DNA of 10,757 nucleotides from Rhodoferax sp. (GTDB lineage: Bacteria; Pseudomonadota; Gammaproteobacteria; Burkholderiales; Burkholderiaceae_C). The translations under genes and the position numbers were made by a program. The notes below the pieces were generated by a model. It worked only from the letters and a program-made list of their open reading frames with translations, had not been told where the DNA came from and searched no databases. The DNA is taken from contig JAEMRG010000048.1 of NCBI GenBank assembly GCA_016463455.1, positions 1 to 10,757 on the forward strand. Direction: 5' to 3'. This document shows positions 1-5,882 of the stretch, one piece after another (position 1 is the stretch's first letter; each line of letters begins with the position of its first letter).

Positions 1-344
1 AAAACGAGGGCGAGGTTTTCCTGGGCCGCTCGGTGACCAAGACCACCAATATGAGTGAGCAGACCATGCAAAAGGTGGATGCCGAGGTGCGTCGCATCAT
101 CGACCAGCAGTACCATTTGGCCCGCAAGTTGATTGAAGACAACAAAGACAAAATGCACGCCATGGCCAAGGCCTTGCTGGAGTGGGAAACCATTGACAGC
201 GACCAGCTCGACGACATCATTGCGGGCAAGGATCCTCGCCCTCCCAAAGATTGGACACCCCCGAACGCCACGCCCGGTCCTAGCGACAGTGGCGGCAATG
301 CGTCCCCGGCCACCGCGCCTGAGCCGGCAGCCACAGTGGCCTAA
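1..344 (+). CDS. ftsH: FtsH ATP-dependent zinc metalloprotease, C-terminal part (5' truncated by window)
   Basis: Reading from base 3, the frame is open from the window edge to the TAA at 342-344, giving the last 113 residues. The opening residues EGEVFLGRSVT are typical of the FtsH protease-domain region after the zinc site. They are followed by the helical segment with EVRRIIDQQY and LLEWETIDSDQLDDIIAG seen in FtsH C-termini. The last 35 or so residues are a low-complexity Pro/Ala/Gly/Ser tail, common in Burkholderiales FtsH. FtsH is an inner-membrane AAA+ protease that degrades misfolded membrane proteins and regulators such as LpxC and sigma-32. The AAA module, transmembrane helices and HEXXH zinc site lie upstream of the window. 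A hairpin terminator follows 23 bp after the stop. The family call is secure; the start cannot be seen. Confidence 0.95.
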   Translation, partial: NEGEVFLGRSVTKTTNMSEQTMQKVDAEVRRIIDQQYHLARKLIEDNKDKMHAMAKALLEWETIDSDQLDDIIAGKDPRPPKDWTPPNATPGPSDSGGNASPATAPEPAATVA

Positions 345-367
345 GCGCACCCAAAGGCGCTAGCAGT

Positions 368-390
368 AAACGGGGCTTTAAGCCCCGTTT
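368..390 (+). terminator. Hairpin terminator after ftsH
   Basis: A perfect 11-bp inverted repeat (AAACGGGGCTT at 368-378, AAGCCCCGTTT at 380-390) is centred on one base, so the real hairpin has a 9-10 bp GC-rich stem and a small T/A loop. The run after it is only GTTT, with a T5 stretch at 406-410, so termination may be incomplete and folP may receive read-through from ftsH. It lies between the ftsH stop (344) and the folP start (436). Confidence 0.7.
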
Positions 391-435
391 GCACGTTTGA
401 AGCAGTTTTTATTGAATCCATCAGCAACACCTCGT

Positions 436-1293
436 ATGGCTATTTGGCAAACCAGCCGCTTTGACATCGACCTGTCGCAGCCCCGCATCATGGGGATTGT
501 GAACGTCACGCCAGACTCGTTTTCTGACGGGGGCTTGCATGCGTCAAGCAGCGCTGCGATGCGCCATTGCGAGCAACTGCTGCTTGAGGGCGCTGACATG
601 CTGGACATCGGCGGGGAATCCACCCGCCCGGGCGCGCAGCCCTTGTCCGAGGCTGATGAACTGGCCCGCATCCTGCCGGTAGTGCGCCATGCCCTGACCC
701 TGGGCGTGCCGGTGTCAGTGGATACCTACAAACCGGCGGTCATGCAAGCCGTCTTGGACCTGGGCGTGGACATCATTAACGATGTGTGGGCGCTGCGTTG
801 GATCGCTCCCGGCTCCGCGCGCAGCGGCGTGGACGTGGTGGCCGCGCATGGCCATTGTGGTGTTTGCTTGATGCACATGCATGGCGATCCGCAAACCATG
901 CAGTTGTCTCCCATGGAGGGCGATGTGCTGGCTCCGGTGATGGAGTTTTTGGGACAGCGCAGTCAAGACCTTATGGCACGCGGTGTCCAAAGTGCACGCA
1001 TTTGCATAGACCCCGGTATCGGTTTCGGCAAAACCGTTTCGCAAAATTTCAGCTTGCTGGCGCGCCAGTCAGAATTGCTCAGTCTGGGGTTTGCGCTTCT
1101 GGCAGGCTGGTCACGCAAGTCGTCCCTGGGTTCCGTCACCGGGGCTGCGGCCGGCGACCGGGTGGTCGCCAGCGCTGCTGCCGCGCTCTTGGCAGTGCAA
1201 AATGGTGCGCAGATAGTTCGGGTGCATGATGTGCTGGCCACCGCGCAGGCCTTGAAAGTGCTTGGCGCTGCGCAAGGGGCGGCAAAGCATTAG
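436..1293 (+). CDS. folP: Dihydropteroate synthase
   Basis: This cytoplasmic enzyme of folate synthesis condenses p-aminobenzoate with dihydropterin pyrophosphate to make dihydropteroate; it is the sulfonamide target. The 285-residue product is of normal length and carries the family signatures: MGIVNVTPDSFSDGG at residues 19-33, GESTRPGA at 60-67, SVDTYKP at 94-100, DPGIGFGKT from 192, WSRKS at 225-229 and RVHDV at 262-266. The stretch between the IND motif and CLMHM is about seven residues longer than in E. coli FolP, which looks like a loop extension rather than an error because the frame stays intact. I chose ATG 436 because known relatives begin close to a WQTSRF-like sequence just before the first strand. 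In-frame TTG codons at 397 and 412 would extend the protein into the region next to the terminator. No clear Shine-Dalgarno sequence precedes any of these starts. glmM follows after 43 bp. Confidence 0.95.
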   Translation: MAIWQTSRFDIDLSQPRIMGIVNVTPDSFSDGGLHASSSAAMRHCEQLLLEGADMLDIGGESTRPGAQPLSEADELARILPVVRHALTLGVPVSVDTYKPAVMQAVLDLGVDIINDVWALRWIAPGSARSGVDVVAAHGHCGVCLMHMHGDPQTMQLSPMEGDVLAPVMEFLGQRSQDLMARGVQSARICIDPGIGFGKTVSQNFSLLARQSELLSLGFALLAGWSRKSSLGSVTGAAAGDRVVASAAAALLAVQNGAQIVRVHDVLATAQALKVLGAAQGAAKH

Positions 1294-1336
1294 GCAAGCA
1301 GGGCAAGCGTTATTTTCTTAAAAAAACCAATAATTT

Positions 1337-2665
1337 ATGACACGTCAATATTTCGGAACCGATGGCATTCGCGGCACCGTGGGTCAGCCACCGATTACGC
1401 CAGACTTCATGCTGCGCTTGGCCCATGCGGTAGGGCGGGTGCTCAAACGCAGTGAAAACCGTCCCACGGTATTGATTGGCAAAGACACCCGCATCTCGGG
1501 CTATATGCTGGAAAGTGCTTTGGAAAGCGGGTTTAACTCCGCCGGTGTGGATGTGGTGCTTTTAGGCCCTTTGCCGACGCCGGGCGTGGCCTATCTGACG
1601 AGGGCGCAACGCGCTTCACTCGGTGTGGTGATCAGTGCCAGCCACAACCCTTTTGACGATAACGGCATCAAGTTTTTCAGCGCCCAAGGCAGCAAGCTGC
1701 CCGACGCCTGGGAGCAATCGGTGGAAGAGGCCTTGGCGCAGCTTCCGGTCTGGGAGACCTCAAGCCACTTGGGCAAAGCCAAACGTTTGGACGATGCGGC
1801 GGGACGCTATATCGAGTTTTGCAAGAGCACGTTTGCGCCAGACCTGACGCTCAAGGGCCTCAAAATAGTGGTCGATGGTGCGCATGGCGCGGCCTACCAG
1901 ATCGCGCCCAAAGTGTTTCACGAGTTGGGCGCCGAAGTCATTGCCATAGGCTGCGCACCCGATGGTTTGAATATCAATAAAGACGTGGGCGCCACCCATC
2001 CCCAGGCCTTGGTGGCAGCGGTGCGTCAGCATGGCGCGCATTTTGGGGTTGCACTCGATGGGGATGCTGATCGCCTGCAACTCGTCGATGCGCAAGGCCG
2101 TTTGTACAACGGCGACGAGTTGCTCTACCTGATGGCCGATGAGCGACTGGCGCGCGGCGAAGCGCTAGGCGGCGTGGTCGGCACCTTGATGACGAATATG
2201 GCGGTCGAGCTGGCCCTGAAGGCGCGTGGCTTGGACTTCGCGCGCGCGCGGGTGGGCGACCGCTATGTTCTCGAAGAAATGCAAGCCCGAGGCTGGATCT
2301 TGGGTGGCGAGGGCTCCGGCCATTTGCTGGCCCTGGACAAGCACACTACCGGCGATGGGCTGGTATCTGCTTTGCAAATTTTGCAAGCCTGTGTGCACTC
2401 AGGCAAAACCATGGCCCAGTTGTTGGAGGGGGTAGCGCTGTTCCCGCAAACCTTGCTCAACGTGCGCCTTGCGCCGGGCGCGGACTGGAAGTCCAACGCG
2501 GCCATGCAGCAAGCCATTGCGCAAGTGGAAGCCGAGTTGGCCGACCAGGGCCGCGTGCTGATACGCGCCAGCGGCACCGAGCCGGTGGTCCGCGTGATGG
2601 TAGAGGCGCGTGATGCGGCGATTGCCAAGGCCAGCGCAGAGCGCATTGCCCAGACGCTGCAATGA
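1337..2665 (+). CDS. glmM: Phosphoglucosamine mutase
   Basis: GlmM interconverts glucosamine-6-phosphate and glucosamine-1-phosphate on the route to UDP-GlcNAc for peptidoglycan and lipopolysaccharide. The 442-residue protein has the full alpha-D-phosphohexomutase layout: FGTDGIRG at the N-terminus; the phosphoserine loop ISASHNPFDDNG with the phosphorylated Ser at residue 102, the same number as in E. coli; the metal loop DGDADR with Asp241, Asp243 and Asp245; the sugar-binding GGEGSGH motif near 325; and the C-terminal phosphate-binding RASGTEPVVRVMVE. The ATG at 1337 follows an AT-rich leader with no obvious Shine-Dalgarno sequence; the start is supported by MTRQYFGTDG matching GlmM N-termini. 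The stop overlaps the next gene's start (ATGA at 2662-2665), which suggests translational coupling. The folP-glmM pairing is a widespread arrangement in proteobacteria. Confidence 0.97.
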   Translation: MTRQYFGTDGIRGTVGQPPITPDFMLRLAHAVGRVLKRSENRPTVLIGKDTRISGYMLESALESGFNSAGVDVVLLGPLPTPGVAYLTRAQRASLGVVISASHNPFDDNGIKFFSAQGSKLPDAWEQSVEEALAQLPVWETSSHLGKAKRLDDAAGRYIEFCKSTFAPDLTLKGLKIVVDGAHGAAYQIAPKVFHELGAEVIAIGCAPDGLNINKDVGATHPQALVAAVRQHGAHFGVALDGDADRLQLVDAQGRLYNGDELLYLMADERLARGEALGGVVGTLMTNMAVELALKARGLDFARARVGDRYVLEEMQARGWILGGEGSGHLLALDKHTTGDGLVSALQILQACVHSGKTMAQLLEGVALFPQTLLNVRLAPGADWKSNAAMQQAIAQVEAELADQGRVLIRASGTEPVVRVMVEARDAAIAKASAERIAQTLQ

Positions 2666-3180
2666 CCCAGCAAACCGACCCAATCCGTATCTGCCGCGTG
2701 GACTATGCGGACCCGGCGCACGCACAAGCCTTGGTGGCCTTGCTCGATGCCTACGCCCATGACCCGATGGGCGGTGGCGCGGGACTCAGCGATTACGCGA
2801 AAACCCATGTAGTCTCTGGCTTGGCTGCGCGCCCGCAGGCCTTTAGCGTGCTGGCGTTTGCACAGGACGCGGCCCAGACGCCGGTGGGCCTGGTCAATTG
2901 CATAGAAGGTTTTTCCACGTTTGCAGCCAAGCCCTTGGTCAACATCCATGATGTGATTGTGATGCCCGATTGGCGGGGTCGCGGGGTGGCTGGCGCGATG
3001 TTGGAGGCCGTGGTGCAAATAGCCCGTGAGCGCGGCGCTTGCAAGCTGACCTTGGAAGTGCTCTCGGGTAACCAGAAGGCCTTGCGCACCTACGCCAAAC
3101 TGGGCTTTGATGCCTATCAGCTAGACCCCGAGGCAGGGACGGCGCAATTTTTACAAATGTGGCTGGATGCGCTTAGCTAA
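2662..3180 (+). CDS. GNAT-family N-acetyltransferase, substrate unknown
   Basis: This 172-residue protein has the GNAT fold signatures. Motif A lies at about residues 97-115 (VIVMPDWRGRGVAGAML), with the acetyl-CoA pyrophosphate-binding R-x-x-G-x-A pattern at Arg105-Gly108-Ala110. Motif B lies around 137-149 (NQKALRTYAKLGF). It should transfer an acetyl group from acetyl-CoA to an amine; the substrate cannot be read from the sequence. There is no signal peptide, so it is cytoplasmic. Its ATG overlaps the glmM stop by 4 bp, so the two are probably co-translated. A link to amino sugars is possible, but position alone does not show it. A strong terminator follows 45 bp downstream, making this the last gene of the ftsH-side block. 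Confidence 0.88.
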   Translation: MTQQTDPIRICRVDYADPAHAQALVALLDAYAHDPMGGGAGLSDYAKTHVVSGLAARPQAFSVLAFAQDAAQTPVGLVNCIEGFSTFAAKPLVNIHDVIVMPDWRGRGVAGAMLEAVVQIARERGACKLTLEVLSGNQKALRTYAKLGFDAYQLDPEAGTAQFLQMWLDALS

Positions 3181-3225
3181 GCCAATGCCCCAAGCCGCTG
3201 CATTACGCTAGCAGTAGCCGCCAAA

Positions 3226-3255
3226 AAAAATGGCCACCCGAAGGTGGCCATTTTT
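3226..3255. terminator. Bidirectional intrinsic terminator between acetyltransferase and porin
   Basis: A perfect 13-bp stem (AAAAATGGCCACC at 3226-3238 with GGTGGCCATTTTT at 3243-3255) encloses a CGAA tetraloop. An A-run on the left (from 3223) and a T-run on the right give a U-tract on both strands, so it can end transcription of the plus-strand acetyltransferase gene and of the minus-strand porin gene, whose stop is at 3343. Nothing else was recognised in 3181-3342. Confidence 0.92.
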
Positions 3256-3342
3256 ATTCTTGTACAACAGCCTGATCTTCAATGCATGTGTTGTCCGCTC
3301 AAAGAGCGCATCCCAGCATCAAAAATCAGACCCTAGGCGTGC

Positions 3343-4437
3343 TTAGAAGACGTAGCGGATACCGAAAGTAATGGCTGTTGGGTCGGAACCAGCTGCAGTT
3401 GCTGCGATCGAGGGGAAGTTATCGGCGCCGGTAAAGGTTCCGCGTGCTTTCGTGTTGTTGGTGATCTGCGCGTAGCTGCCATAAAGAATGGTTTGCTTGT
3501 CCAAAGCATAAGCCGCTTCCAGGGCCATCATGGTCAAATCGTCTGCAGCATTGGCAGCGGACTCGCCAGACATGCCGTAGTTGAATTTGTAGGTCATAGC
3601 GCCGTCCACATAGTTCACCACAAACAAGGTGTTGGTGGTCTTGCGTACGTTAGTTGCGATGGGCGCCTGGTTTTCCAAGGTGCTGAAAACGATCGCACCG
3701 CTCAGGGTATCCATCTTGGCGCCCAAGCTGAATTTGGTGGCGGTCATGCCAAAGGCTTTATCTGACACTGCTTTGGATTGGGTGGCAATACCGGCGTTGT
3801 AGGTGCCGTTATTCCACTCTAAAGAGGCCGCGTACAGGGGCTGATTCGTAGTCGCGGTTTGTCCCTCGTCGGGCGAGTAAGAGGCCTTCACCACCATATC
3901 GGCAAACTTCGGGCTGAGGTAAACCAGGTTGTTGGTTTGGCGGGTGTGCACGTTGTCGAAGTTGCTTCCAGCAGTTTTTGTGCCTTTGCCGTGAATGATG
4001 ACTTCCATGGCCTCGCCCTCGCCGTACAAGGTGCCTGCATAGCCGCCGGCATCCAAGCTTTTCAGCGGGGTGTCATAGTTGCCGACCAAGAACGTACCCA
4101 TAGAGTTGCTCTTGATACCAACAAAGCTGTTACGGCTAGCGAGGTAACCTGCATTGGTCGCGATGTTTTGAGCCTTGCCATCTTCGAGAGCGAATGCAGA
4201 CTCCACTTGAAAAACACCAGTCAAATCGCTGCTGATACCGCGCTCACCTTTGATGCCAAAGCGCGAAGCGAAGTTTTGCAACATGGTCCTTGTCAAAGTG
4301 CCGTCATTTGCGCTTTCAAGGCCTACGTCCAAGCGACCATACAAGGTCACGGTGGGTGCTGTTTGGGCAATCGCAGAGCTAGCGAGCAACAAGCCGGTGG
4401 CCAGTGCCATGGCAGTTTTCTGGGCAGTCATAGTCAT
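3343..4437 (-). CDS. Gram-negative trimeric porin (outer-membrane beta-barrel)
   Basis: This 364-residue protein has a signal peptide of about 24 residues (hydrophobic core LATGLLLASSA, cleavage after AIA before QTAP). The mature N-terminus, VTLYGRLDVGLES, is the typical first strand of Burkholderiales/Neisseria-type porins. Further family marks are the SRNSFVGIKSNSMGTFLVGNYDTPLK segment (broken here: SRNSFVGIK, then GTFLVGNYDTP), leading into the pore-constricting loop, alternating hydrophobic strands, and a C-terminal Phe in FGIRYVF, the BAM-complex recognition signal. It should form a diffusion pore for small hydrophilic solutes. Ion preference cannot be read safely, though its neighbours make phosphate or other anions a reasonable guess. 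ATG 4437 is preceded by GAAAGAG five bases away; ATG 4431 is an alternative two codons later. It is divergent from the phosphoesterase gene and shares a 3' terminator with the acetyltransferase. Confidence 0.93.
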   Translation of the reverse strand: MTMTAQKTAMALATGLLLASSAIAQTAPTVTLYGRLDVGLESANDGTLTRTMLQNFASRFGIKGERGISSDLTGVFQVESAFALEDGKAQNIATNAGYLASRNSFVGIKSNSMGTFLVGNYDTPLKSLDAGGYAGTLYGEGEAMEVIIHGKGTKTAGSNFDNVHTRQTNNLVYLSPKFADMVVKASYSPDEGQTATTNQPLYAASLEWNNGTYNAGIATQSKAVSDKAFGMTATKFSLGAKMDTLSGAIVFSTLENQAPIATNVRKTTNTLFVVNYVDGAMTYKFNYGMSGESAANAADDLTMMALEAAYALDKQTILYGSYAQITNNTKARGTFTGADNFPSIAATAAGSDPTAITFGIRYVF

Positions 4438-4474
4438 AAATACTCTTTCAGTTAGGGTTTGAACTTATTGCCAA

Positions 4475-4494
4475 AATTCAAAAATGCTTGAATT
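4475..4494. promoter_or_regulatory. Inverted repeat in the porin leader, possible operator
   Basis: AATTCAA (4475-4481) and TTGAATT (4488-4494) form a perfect 7-bp inverted repeat with a 6-base spacer, 38-57 bp upstream of the porin start. The position suits a repressor site or an mRNA leader stem. A second palindrome, GGTAATTACC (4540-4549), and a single Pho-type half-site on the minus strand (ATGTCAC, complement of 4531-4537) lie further upstream. No convincing porin -35/-10 pair was found, so its promoter remains unplaced. Confidence 0.35.
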
Positions 4495-4592
4495 GACCTT
4501 CCTAGTGTTGTGTTTTCATATTTCAATTCGGTGACATAGGGTAATTACCGATTGCCTGTGCCTTTTTTGCAACATTTGTTTGGGGTTAGAGG

Positions 4593-4626
4593 TCGTCACG
4601 CCCGTGTCATGCAATGCGGTTAACTT
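4593..4626 (+). promoter_or_regulatory. Pho-box-like promoter of the phosphoesterase gene (tentative)
   Basis: Two heptamers with the GTCA core, TCGTCAC (4593-4599) and GTGTCAT (4604-4610), start 11 bp apart, the spacing of a PhoB box (CTGTCAT repeated every 11 bp). They match 10 of 14 heptamer positions, but the spacer GCCC is not AT-rich. Ten bases after the box lies TAACTT (4621-4626), which keeps the most conserved -10 positions (TA and final T). This is the same geometry as I recall for E. coli phoA. The predicted transcript would begin near 4633, about 20 bases before ATG 4654. The match is modest on its own. Confidence 0.35.
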
Positions 4627-4653
4627 GTCCCCAACTTTTTTTCCGGAGTGTTT

Positions 4654-5658
4654 ATGTTTTCCAAAGCTGTTTGTGTTGCGGCCATCGTGGCTGCACAGTT
4701 CTCCGTCAGCTGGGCGCAAAGCCCGGCCAAGCCCTTTAGCTTTGGCCTGTGGGGTGATATGCCCTATAAAAAAGCAGGCGACGATGCCAAGCTGCCCGCA
4801 GTCTTGCAAAGCATCAACCGTTCGGATATCGCCTTCTCTTTGTACGACGGTGATCTCAAGGATGGCAGTTCCAAGTGCACCGACGATGTGTACACCGATG
4901 CGCTGAAAATGTTTGGCACCATGGTCAAACCGGTGGTCTATGTGCCCGGCGACAACGAGTGGACCGATTGCCACCGCACCAACAACGGCGGCTACGATGG
5001 TTTGGAGCGCTTGTCCTACCTTCGCAAAGTCATGTTCCCTACGCTGAACAGCCTGGGGCAAAGCACGATCGCCCTAGAGCACCAAGGCAAGCTAGGTGAA
5101 AAATTTGTAGAGAACACCCGCTTTGCGCACGGTGGCGTGGTGTTCGTCGGCATTAACCAGCCGGGCAGCAACAACAACCTGATCCTGAGCGAGAAGGAAT
5201 GCAAAAACAAAAGCGCACGTGACAGCGCGAAGTGCGATGCCTCCAACGCTGAATATCTGGAGCGCGACAGTGCCAATGTGGCCTGGATGCAAGCTTCGTT
5301 TGCCGCCGCCAAGGCGCAAAACGCGGTCGGCATCGTAGTGGTCACCCAGGGCGACCCGGGCTTTGATTTGCCTGAAACCGAGGAGGTCGATGAAAGCAAG
5401 GAGCCGGCCGTTAGCGGCTATCGCCATTTCATGTCCAAGCTGGTGGAGCAAACCGAGCAATATGCCGGTCAGGTCTTGTTTGTCCACGGCGACACCCATT
5501 ACTTCAAATTAGACAAGCCCATGTACAGCCCGAACAAGCTGCTGCCCAATTTCACGCGCTTGCAGACTTTTGGCAGCCCGAGCCTGCATTGGGTTCGCGT
5601 GGTGGTGGACCCAGCGAGCGCCAATGTGTTTGCGGTGCACCCGGTCATCGTCAAATAA
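4654..5658 (+). CDS. Secreted calcineurin-like metallophosphoesterase-type protein
   Basis: This 334-residue protein has a Sec signal peptide (hydrophobic core AVCVAAIVAAQFSVS, likely cleavage after SWA near residue 21), so it is probably periplasmic. The mature part has an order of Asp/His motifs resembling calcineurin-like metallophosphoesterases: WGDMPY at 33-38, YDGDLKDG at 64-71, PGDNEWTDCH at 98-107, TQGDPG at 231-236 and HGDTHYF at 278-284. The motifs are variant: the His of the first D-x-H is absent, GNH(D/E) appears as GDNE, and GHxH appears as GDTH. Four Cys in the mature chain could make disulfides. The expected role is hydrolysis of a phosphate ester outside the cytoplasm, but the substrate is unknown and the changed motifs leave activity unproven. 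ATG 4654 is preferred over GTG 4648 because CCGGAG lies five bases upstream. It is divergent from the porin gene and sits upstream of ppk. Confidence 0.8.
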   Translation: MFSKAVCVAAIVAAQFSVSWAQSPAKPFSFGLWGDMPYKKAGDDAKLPAVLQSINRSDIAFSLYDGDLKDGSSKCTDDVYTDALKMFGTMVKPVVYVPGDNEWTDCHRTNNGGYDGLERLSYLRKVMFPTLNSLGQSTIALEHQGKLGEKFVENTRFAHGGVVFVGINQPGSNNNLILSEKECKNKSARDSAKCDASNAEYLERDSANVAWMQASFAAAKAQNAVGIVVVTQGDPGFDLPETEEVDESKEPAVSGYRHFMSKLVEQTEQYAGQVLFVHGDTHYFKLDKPMYSPNKLLPNFTRLQTFGSPSLHWVRVVVDPASANVFAVHPVIVK

Positions 5659-5704
5659 GCACTTTTGCGCTGGAGTCTTGCCGGGCACCAGGCGCTTTTA
5701 GTGC
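5659..5704 (+). terminator. Candidate terminator after the phosphoesterase gene
   Basis: Starting directly after the stop codon, GCACT (5659-5663) pairs with AGTGC (5700-5704), and GCGCTGG (5667-5673) pairs with CCA-G-GCGC (5688-5695) with one bulged G. An inner TGCC/GGCA pair can close the loop. A TTTT run follows the inner stem. The stem is imperfect and the U-tract short, so it could be a weak terminator or simply an mRNA end structure. Confidence 0.45.
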
Positions 5705-5712
5705 GCATATGC

Positions 5713-5741
5713 GATCTGCAATGATCGTTGCTAGATCGTTG
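5713..5741 (+). repeat. Helically phased direct repeats upstream of ppk
   Basis: GATCGTTG occurs twice, at 5723-5730 and 5734-5741, 11 bp apart, and a third GATC lies at 5713, 10 bp before the first. The repeats sit next to a 10-bp palindrome CGCATATGCG (5704-5713). Direct repeats at one-turn spacing are the usual form of sites for OmpR/PhoB-type response regulators, but this heptamer does not resemble the Pho box. They lie upstream of the candidate ppk promoters. Confidence 0.4.
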
Positions 5742-5760
5742 AGCTGACGGGGGTGTGGGC

Positions 5761-5790
5761 TTGACTTGCGTCATAGGGCACTGGTATTTC
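5761..5790 (+). promoter_or_regulatory. Possible sigma-70 promoter for ppk
   Basis: TTGACT (5761-5766) matches five of six bases of the -35 consensus. TATTTC (5785-5790) 18 bp later is a poor -10, partly offset by an extended TG at 5782-5783. The predicted transcript starts near 5797 and would leave an untranslated leader of about 85 bases before TTG 5883. Confidence 0.3.
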
Positions 5791-5803
5791 TGGCCCTACT
5801 GAT

Positions 5804-5821
5804 CTGTTGTTTCTCTGTCTT
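5804..5821 (+). promoter_or_regulatory. Pho-box-like site upstream of ppk (tentative)
   Basis: CTGTTGT (5804-5810) and CTGTCTT (5815-5821) start 11 bp apart and match 11 of 14 positions of the tandem CTGTCAT heptamers. The nearest -10-like hexamer is TACAGT at 5836-5841, 14 bases after the box rather than about 10, which weakens the case. Transcription from there would begin near 5848, 35 bases before TTG 5883. PhoB control of ppk is known in some proteobacteria. Confidence 0.3.
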
Positions 5822-5867
5822 AGGCACCCTTGCGCTACAGTCGCGCATGCTGCTTTCGCAGGAAACA

Positions 5868-5873
5868 AAGGAG
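5868..5873 (+). promoter_or_regulatory. Ribosome binding site that fixes the ppk start
   Basis: AAGGAG at 5868-5873 is a near-perfect Shine-Dalgarno sequence ending nine bases before the in-frame TTG at 5883. No comparable site precedes the upstream in-frame starts TTG 5766 or ATG 5847. Confidence 0.75.
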
Positions 5874-5882
5874 ATCATTGCA

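Noticed and set aside
786..1229. Long open frame on the plus strand inside folP
   Set aside because: It lies wholly within folP in another frame, is rich in Arg/Gly/Cys as expected from GC-rich codon shadows, and shows no domain.
2263..3018. Long minus-strand open frame across the glmM-acetyltransferase junction
   Set aside because: Both plus-strand genes are clear known families there; the frame is His/Arg/Ala-rich shadow sequence without motifs.
3859..4455. Plus-strand open frame opposite the porin
   Set aside because: The minus-strand porin has a signal peptide, family motifs and a C-terminal Phe; the plus frame has none.
5766..5882. Hydrophobic N-terminal extension of PPK that could look like a signal peptide or membrane anchor
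   Set aside because: No ribosome site precedes it, PPK1 proteins lack it, and a strong AAGGAG precedes TTG 5883. The stretch is better read as leader DNA.
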